Part shown: one piece after another, positions 56,966 through 64,000 of the stretch
Layout of the letters: every line of letters begins with the position of its first letter
How positions within the stretch are numbered: the stretch's first letter is position 1
DNA from: Gambelia wislizenii
Taxonomy: Eukaryota > Chordata > Lepidosauria > Squamata > Crotaphytidae
DNA length: 64,000 nucleotides
Assembly: GCA_030847615.1 (NCBI GenBank)
Contig: JAUMIR010000004.1
Location: 232,914,501-232,978,500 of the forward strand
Reading direction: 5' to 3'
Notes under the pieces: generated by a model
What the model saw: the letters and a program-made list of their open reading frames with translations, nothing else
Database searches by the model: none
What the model was told of the DNA's origin: nothing
Made by a program: the position numbers and the translations under genes

Positions 56966-59590
56966 GGAGAGTCCATAAATATCACTGGTGATATAACACA
57001 AGTGATGACCTTCAAATTCTTTGCAAATGAGTACAGGACAGATGAAAGAATGGTGTGAGCTGTATGGTAGAGGCATGAGATGGGGAAGGTTCCAAAGGAG
57101 TGAAATGGGGGACCACTAGATGTAATCTGTTTACTAGAAGTGAATTTGAGAGTAGGAGAAAGTAGGATGGGTTGACAGTTTTTATGTCAGATTCAGATAT
57201 GAAGCTTCTTTTTTATGATGGTTCTGGTTGGTCTGGACAAGAAGGATTGCCTAAATAAGGTGAGTCTTATTTCCTCACTGAATTTATAGCCCCACCATCT
57301 TAATAAGCCAAGTATAAACAAGGTAGGACACAATTGGGTTGTAAAAGCGTGTGTATGCATATTCAAATTGTCTGCCACTTTCTAGCCAATTTACTCTGTT
57401 ACATTTTTTAGACTTACACATGTAGATACCATACAGGCCTTACTCAAAATGGGTTAACTCCACAATAATTAAACATTCTTGCTGGGCTAGGTGGCAAGAG
57501 TGTTTAATTTTCAAAGACTGTTTTGGCATTCACAGATAGTTCTTTGCACAAATTGTATGAATGGTTTTTGTACAAAGGACGATTGCTGCCATTTTGTTGC
57601 ATAGCTTATTAGAAAGCAGAAACACAGGATTGGTTGTTTATATATCTTTTTTTAAAATTATCAAAAAACATCTATGCTTTGCTTTAAAAAAAGGAGGAAG
57701 AGACTTGTGTGTCACTTAAGTTCCTAGCCCAAATTACAGAGACCTTGACCAAGAAAAGTAATTGGTGTTTGCCTCTTACACTGGGGATGAAAATGTTTGC
57801 ATACATTGTAATTTGTTCAACAGGATGTTCCAAGTATATCAAGACACACTATTTCACTGAGAATGCGAAATTTGATAAACGTCTTTTACATCTCTGTGCC
57901 ACACGCACACACACATGTAGAAGGTACTTATAATATAAAACCATATATTATGAATTTTAAAAAAAGTTTTGGGTAACAGGATTTGAAAAAAATATTGGGT
58001 GTCAGGGTGAAATGGGATCTTTTTGTTGGATCCCATTTGCTATGATTTTAATCAAATTGTTAGAAAAGTTGCATTTGTTGTATCTGTCCACTTGGTGGTG
58101 CTCACAGGTTTTCAGAAGATTGTTGGCAATGTAAGTTTTTTAAAAAAATTGTTGTTTTAAGGGAAAATTTGGAGGTGCAAAGAAAAGACTAACTTGTTCT
58201 GCTGTCCTATGTTATGATTATATATGTAATTGGAGGATAAAGTTTGTGGAGTTTTAAAGGCTAAGATTTCAAAATCAAGAAGGGAAGATGAGTGCGGGAA
58301 ATGGATCTGATTTTTCATATGTGGAATATTAGGTAAATGCATACATATCCTGACAGCATTTATATGAATAATGTAGTTAAATGGGCATATGTTTAAAACA
58401 AAAATGTATTGAAAACAGAGGGGGGGCGGGGGATTTTTTTTTTTTAAATCAGGCCAACTGCATAGAGGTGAAACCAGTTTGAAGTACTGCAATCATAGTT
58501 TTGTATTACCATCAGTTTAATTAATGCCAGCCCTGAGCTTTAGTACTATATGAGGAGAGGAAGTAAAATGCAGGTGTGGAAATTGTTATGGGCTGCGTTC
58601 AGCCGCCCTGGACCTGTCCTAGTGCCCTCCTTTTGCTTTGTTGCTTCCAAAGTCTTGGATCAGATAGGTTTTGCTAGTACTGATGGTTATAGCTGTAAAC
58701 TTCAATCCGCAAAGTTCAATCACCGCAAAGAGACAATTTCCCTATAACGTCCCTCAGATGTATTCATGTGGAGCACACTCCACCCCACTGTATTTCTTGT
58801 ATATTGTGAATTGCCAACAGTATATAATGGGGGAAGTCATTGAAAAATTGGCTGTAAAGAAAAAGATAAAAGCAGCCTGGAAGAAGGCAAAAGGTTCTAT
58901 TAACTCCTAAAAAGTTGAAGAAACTGCTGAAGCTTTTAAAGGTCTAGCCTTAAATGCACTTTTATCCATTCTATTGGTTCATATTAAATAGTGCATCTTT
59001 CTGCAAAAGTCTGGACCCCGTGCTCTTTTCACAGCAGAGCAGAAAAAGCTCTCATACGTGTAATAATGACTGAAAAGCTTCAGTGGCTGTCTTTAGACAT
59101 TTTGTCCCCTCAGCAAGTATTTGAGACACCTCACATTCAAATGCTGAAACTGTGTTACTTAGGCAGTAATCCTAAGCACACTTCTGAATAAGTGCTGGTT
59201 ATTGGTTATTGTTAGACATAGGGTTGTATGATTATTATTTTTAAAATCTTTGTTTCTACCATTTCTGTTCTTTGTTGTCGCTTTTACTAGACAATTCTTC
59301 TTAAACCTGCCTTTGAAGCAATAAAACAACATGTTACTCAGTACACATGGACTGTGAAAACAAGAAATGTAACAATGGAATTAAAGTCTTTTCTTGAAGC
59401 AAAAAAATGTGCATATAATAGGCATATGTCCATAATTCCTTCTTTTAATATGTTTATGGTGATTCTTCTTCCACACCTTGAAGTGAAGCTGATATATGTA
59501 AGCAGAAATCATTTATTTTTGTGTTTTAATTATGTTATAAGTTGATTTGTTTCTATATTATGGTTGAACCAAGATTTTTAAAATCTGTAC
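56966..59590. other. Intron 4 stretch, no recognisable feature
   Basis: Some short open frames here (for example near 58550 and 58670) lack splice context and family motifs. Nothing can be supported. Confidence 0.4.
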
Positions 59591-59594
59591 TTTA

Positions 59595-59665
59595 TTTTTA
59601 GCCTCCTTGAATCCCATTTTTGGGAAAATGGTGGGATATAAATCCAATAAATCAAATAAATTTTC
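59595..59665 (+). mobile_element. LINE 3' end scrap
   Basis: GCCTCCTTGAATCCCATTTT, then GGTGGGATATAAATCC and AATAAATCAAATAAA, has the GGCGGGATATAAAT...AATAAA form of a LINE 3' end (L2/CR1-group style). Confidence 0.5.
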
Positions 59666-59894
59666 TGGCAAATTATGAGACATAATTTCGTGAATAAACA
59701 TATCTGAAGAAATTGGTGCAACCTTTGTTTAAAAAGGCAGTCCACTTTTCTTGTCATGAATGACATGGTTTATTCTTTAACGTTCTTTTTTAAAAATATT
59801 TTTCTCGCGCAGTTCTCACACCTTACTTCTTCAAGTGTTCCTTTGTTGCCTTTCAATAGGGCTTCTTCCTCCATCACACCATCATACTTAATGA

Positions 59895-60665
59895 AATGCC
59901 AAGAAGATGATAGATGCTAGATTCTTGGAAAAATGTCTATATTACAGTGATTCATAAAGAGAGCACAGATGAGCCACCTACAAAAAATTATAGATCTTTT
60001 TCTTTATTGAACAATGATTACAAGATATTTACTACAATTTTGGGAAATAGATTGAGGAAGCATATTTCTGAAAATATACATGAAGATAACCGTGGAATTT
60101 TGCCAAAAAAACAACTAGGAAGCAATGTAAGAACTGTTCTGAATATAATTGAGTATTTGGAATTCCATAATAAGAAAAAAGGCTGCTTTTTTTTTCTTCA
60201 AGATGTGGAGAAAGCCTTTCATAATATTTGAGAAAAATATCATCCGGGCTGTAAAGACAATAGATTCAACACAAAAAGCTCAAATGTTAGTAAATGGCAG
60301 TTTCTCAACACCGACTGAGATATGAAAAAAACTACAGTTGTCCCTCTGTATCCACGGATTTGGTATTCACGGATTTAAGTATTCATGGCTTGAAAATATT
60401 CATAAAAAAATAATAATCCAAAAATCAAACTTTGATTTTGCCATCTTATATAAGGGACACCATTTTGCTATGCCATTGCATATAATGGGACTTGAGTATT
60501 CACAGATTTTGGTATCCACGGGGTATCCTGGAACCAAACCCCCGTGAATATGAAGGAACAGCTGTATAAAAGGATGCCTTCTTTCACCTTTGCCTTTTAT
60601 TTTGGTGATGGAAACTTTACTGAGACATATTAGACAAGATGATATAAGATGTGGCATGAGAAAAA
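59895..60665 (+). mobile_element. L1 ORF2 fragment, old, interrupted by MITE
   Basis: The frame at 59914-60231 reads ITVIHKESTDEPPTKNYRSF, LLNNDYKIFTTILGNRLRKH and NVRTVLNIIEYLEFHNKKKG, then QDVEKAFHNI: L1 reverse transcriptase. It resumes after the MITE at about 60567 with a broken GCPLSPLLFIL-like segment. It is more diverged than the L1 at 12291. Confidence 0.87.
60335..60564. mobile_element. pogo/Tigger-like MITE (subfamily B) inside L1
   Basis: The ends CAGTTGTCCCTCTGTATCC and GAAGGAACAGCTG are inverted, with TA on both sides (60333-60334 and 60565-60566). It carries TATAAGGGACACCATTTTGC and splits the L1 fragment. Confidence 0.9.
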
Positions 60666-60684
60666 AAGGAGAGTATAGGTTGTA

Positions 60685-61972
60685 CATGCGGGCTAGACAG
60701 TGGCAACTGTTAGGTGGATTTGTAATTGGTTGATGGGCCGAATTCAAAGGGTAGTCACCAATGGCTCCTCTTCACCAGCGGGGTGTCACAGGGTTCTGTC
60801 CTGGGCTCAGTGCTATTCAAGATTTGTATCAGTGACTTGGATGAGGGAATAGAAGGCATGCTGTCAAGTTTGCAGATGACACCAAATTAGGAGAGATAGC
60901 TAATACTCCACAGGATAGGATCAGAATCCAAAATGATCTTAACAGATTAGAAAGCTTGGCCAAAACTAAAAAAATGAATTTGAACAGGAAGAAATGTAGG
61001 ATACTACAGTTGTCCCTTCACATTCACTGGGGCTTGGTTCCAGGATCCCCCGTGAATACCCAAATCTGTAAATACTCAAGTCCCATTATATGCAATGGCA
61101 TAGCAAAATGGTGTCCCTTATATAAAATGGCAAAATCAAGGTTTGCTTTTTTGATTATTTTTAGTGAATATTTTCAAGCCGTGAATACTTAAATCCATGA
61201 ATGCCAAATCCATGAATGTGGAGGGACAACTGTACACTTGGACAGTAAAAATGAAAAGCGCAGATATAGGGTGGGTGACACCTGACTTGATGACAGTGCA
61301 TGCAAAAGGGATCTAGGAGTCTTAGTGGACCACAATCTGAACATGAGTCAGCAGTGTGATGTCGCAGCTAAAAAAGCCAATGCAATTCTAGGCTGCATTA
61401 ATAAGAGTATAGGGTCTAGATCAAGGAAAGTAATAGTGCCACTCTATTCTGCTTTAGTCAGACCTCACCTGGAATACTGTGTCCAGTTCTAGGCAACACA
61501 ATTCCAGAAGGATATGGACAAGCTGGAACATGTCCAGAGGAGGGCGACCAAAATGGTGAGAGGTCTGGAAGCCATGCCTTATGAGGAGTGTCTTAGGGAG
61601 CTGGGTATGTTTAACCTGGGGAAGAGAAGGTTAAGAGGGGACATGATAGCCATGTTTACATATTTGAAGGGATGTCATATTGAGTATGGAACAAGGTTGT
61701 TTTCTGTGGCTCAAGAGACAAGGACACGTAGCACTGGACTCAAACTACAGGAAGAGATTCTGCCTAAACATTAGGAAGAACCTCCTGACAGTAAGAGCTG
61801 TTTGTCAGTAGAATGAACTGCCTCAGAGTGTGGTGGAGCCTCCTTCTTTGGAGGTTTTTAAACAGAGGCTGGATGGCCATCTGTTGGGAATACTTTGATT
61901 ATTTATTCTTACAGGGCAGGGGGATGGACTGGATGGCCCTTGTGGTCTCTTCCAACTCTATGATTCTATATT
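60685..61972 (+). mobile_element. CR1 LINE 3' half, interrupted by MITE
   Basis: Remnants of RT (GTGTCACAGGGTTCTGTCCT gives SQGSVLG-like sequence; TTTGCAGATGACACC gives FADDT) are followed after the MITE by [24 protein letters not shown] sequence, HLEYCVQF, and MDKLEHVQRRATKMVRGLE at 61514. The 3' UTR has GGATGGCCATCTGTTGGG and the tail ATGATTCTATA. Frameshifts and stops are present. Confidence 0.9.
61007..61232. mobile_element. pogo/Tigger-like MITE (subfamily B) inside CR1
   Basis: The ends CAGTTGTCCCTTCACATTC and GAGGGACAACTG are perfectly inverted at the outer bases, with TA flanks (61005-61006 and 61233-61234). Removing it joins GGATAC-TA-CACTTGG of the CR1 copy. It runs opposite to the copy at 60335. 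Confidence 0.92.
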
Positions 61973-62199
61973 TTTCTGTTTGAGGACTAGGGAATCTGTA
62001 ACCACAGTTAATCTCTAGTTCCAATTAGCATCTGTTTCTTTGGTTTGAACAAAAATGGCTGTGTCTTCAGCATATTTAGAGTGACTTTACAGGGTCCCAC
62101 AGCAAGTTTGCATCAGTCTAGGAGCAGAAGACTGGACTTGTAGGACTGAGTATGGTTTTTGGGAATTTGTTTGCTCTTTAGCTGTTCATTGTTTCGTTT

Positions 62200-62620
62200 T
62201 GACATATGAAGCTCCCAACAATTCAACACCAGGTTACCTAGCAAACTGCCTTCCTCAGTATGTGGTCAGTCAAACTTTGAAATCTCATAAAGGAGTCTTA
62301 TTGGTTGTTCCATGACCAGTTAAATGTTGTTGCTTCACACGGCAAAGATCAGCCTTCTCAGTGGTGGCACTTAACTCTGGAATGATCTTTCCTGTATGAT
62401 CTAAGAGCTGGAGACTACAGTATATTCAATTTCAGATACCTTACTGAAATCAAACCTCTTTGTGTATCCATTCCTTGGCTGATGATAGCTGCGCTGTTGG
62501 AGTGCTCTAGGAATTTTGTCTTTCTAAATTTTTTTCGAACTGCTTATCTGATTTTATACAGTAGACCACTTAAAAGATTCTACAATATCAGGCATTATAC
62601 AAATACGACTAGTCAACTAG
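62200..62620 (+). mobile_element. L2-type LINE 3' fragment, diverged
   Basis: CACACGGCAAAGATCAGCCT, TCTCAGTGGTGGCACTTAAC and CTCTGGAATGATCTTTCCTG correspond to the family's C-terminal AF-VVAP-LWN region, followed by GGCATTATACAAATACGACT. Many bases are changed and the ends are uncertain. Confidence 0.5.
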
Positions 62621-62667
62621 GCATCTCTGTTTTTCAAAATTAGGTACTTGCTGCTAATGGCTGTAAA

Positions 62668-62890
62668 TGAATGTGTGTATGTGCCTTCAAGTTGCCTGTT
62701 GACTTATGGTAACACCATAAATTTAGGGTTCTCTTAGGCAAGGAATACTCAGATGTGTTTTGCCAGTTTCTTCTTCTGACATAGCCTACAGAACCTAGTA
62801 TTTATTGGCGGTCTACCATCCAAGTACTAACCAGAGCTGATTCTGCTTAGTTTCCAAGATCAGACAGAATCTGGTGCCTTTAAGGTACTG
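62668..62890 (-). mobile_element. 5S-rRNA-derived SINE
   Basis: The tail GTATGTGCCTTCAAGTTGCC is at the left, the body GCAAGGAATACTCAGATGTG follows, and the reversed 5S-like part is CTACCATCCAAGTACTAACC with GATCAGACAGAATCTGGTGC at the right. It is the most 5S-like of the reversed copies. Confidence 0.9.
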
Positions 62891-63687
62891 TATTTATGTC
62901 CTATATAAATGAATACCAAGATAATAAAACTTGGTTGTAGCTATGTCAGTTCAGGTGACCTGATGAAGTGATTGATAAGCTAAAGGAAAGTTTTAATAAC
63001 TTCTCTTTTAAAACTGCCTGGCTTTACTTCAGCAGTGTTTTCTCTTGCAAGCTGGCAGACTAATATAACATATCTGTACAAGCTCTCCTGAAGAAAAAAA
63101 TCTTATCCATTACTAGCAAGCATTTGCAGATGTGTTAGTTGGAAATGCTATCCATAGGAGTTCAATTAATTTGGGATACGTTGTAATTTGTTCAGACTAG
63201 CATAGGATGCTTCTTGTTTATTTCTTTAAAATGTTTTAGGGAATAGTTTCCTCGTTTGCTTTTTTGGTAGTATTAATTATGCTGTTAATAGTGTCCTGCC
63301 CCTCAAATCCTGTATTTTTATGCACTCTTTCCTGCTATCCAGTTATTTTTCCACTGACAGTGATAAGTACATTTCTCTCTCATTTTGCTAATACTGTACT
63401 GTCTTAACCTTGAAAACTCTTCGATAGCGCAAACCTTTCTACCCTCCCCGCAACTGTTCAAGAAATGGGATAAACACAAATTAAGTCTTGCTATGAAGCC
63501 CTTCTAAGCTTGTTGACTTTCTTAGAGACTGATTCCAAGAAAGATAGTTTCAGAATTCCTAGTTGCAGTGGCTTATATAATGAAATGTTAATAGCCATGC
63601 ATGCTGAGGTCTTTTTCCAACTGGAATCTTTAACATTTTATTTTATATGTCTTACGTATATATCTCTAGGGATTACATACTAAGGGG
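62891..63687. other. Intron 4 stretch, no recognisable feature
   Basis: No SLC66A2 exon or named repeat is visible. Confidence 0.4.
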
Positions 63688-64000
63688 TGTCTATACGCAG
63701 GAGAAAATGGGTTACTGTGAACTGTCTTAACGGTTTTACAGCCCCCGTAAACTTCGCATACCCTCTAGCCAAGATGGCGGCAGCGAATGATTTACTTGTG
63801 TTTTAAAATCTGCAACCACCAAACTTTTTAAAAATCCCATTTAACATGGTGTGCACAAGCGATAGTTCACATTTACCAAAAAAAGAGAGAGGAAAAGATT
63901 GCCATTTTATTGCCTTACCGATCACTCACTAAGCCAAAAATCCAACATGGTGGCAGTGGGCGCTTGCCTTGTTAGCAAGCCCCTCCCCTGTGGTCATCCA
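63688..64000. mobile_element. Possible DNA transposon, left part (cut by window edge)
   Basis: GGGGTGTCTATACGCAGGAG resembles the left termini at 20037 and 25549, followed by an A-rich GAAAATGGG. Inside are two CAAGATGGCGGCAGCG / CAACATGGTGGCAGTGG motifs. The right end lies outside the window, so this remains a suggestion. Confidence 0.3.

Noticed and set aside
58550..58910. Short frames of 65-79 codons
   Set aside because: They have no motif, no splice context and no repeat match, and are of a size expected by chance.
59280..59545. Possible exon after CTTTTACTAG near 59291
   Set aside because: The frame (ILLKPAFEAIKQHVTQ) has an acceptor-like start but no clear donor, no resemblance to SLC66A2 downstream exons and no family that I recognise.

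Overview
The window is vertebrate nuclear DNA, most probably from a squamate reptile. It holds a 5S-rRNA-derived SINE family, tRNA-derived SINEs whose tail matches the end of a Bov-B LINE, CR1, L2, L1 and Bov-B LINEs, a Ty1/copia element, and many hAT-like and pogo/Tigger-like MITEs. There is no operon structure, and no bacterial, plastid or viral gene set. I see no functional tRNA or rRNA gene and no CRISPR array.

One host gene is recognisable, on the + strand: SLC66A2 (PQLC1), a PQ-loop membrane protein. Its 5' part is present. A GC-rich, CpG-rich promoter block lies at about 17880-18420, with a perfect TGACGTCA site and a probable non-coding first exon ending at 18320. The first coding exon is 21792-22127 (first PQ motif), followed by exons at 38929-39062 and 44313-44366. 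Splice sites and phases agree across all three coding exons. Together they encode about 130 of the roughly 271 residues expected. The second PQ-loop half must lie beyond 64000, because I found no further coding exon in the last 19.6 kb.

Layout: 1-17800 is upstream DNA full of repeats, including a CR1 LINE (5196-7790) and an L1 insertion with 5' inversion and a 21-bp target duplication (12291-16358). From 18321 to 21791 is intron 1, with a long TA/CA microsatellite and a DNA-transposon-like element. From 22128 to 38928 is intron 2, with a copia solo LTR, CR1, Bov-B, L2 and two copies of a LINE with a C-terminal finger-like motif. From 39063 to 44312 is intron 3. From 44367 to the end is intron 4, with a hairpin-bearing insertion inside a SINE, an internally deleted copia element inside an L2 fragment, and nested L1, CR1 and Tigger-like copies.

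The mobile elements give the most informative signals. These are clean target-site duplications, a twin-primed L1, a copia primer-binding site matching the anticodon arm of initiator tRNA-Met, and three or more MITE families. None of the LINE or copia reading frames seen here is intact. I found no convincing new multi-gene system. The best unexplained items are the hairpin-bearing insertion at 46748-47457, the TIR family at 20037-20764, 25549-26317 and the window's right edge, and the degenerate minisatellite at 3070-3505.
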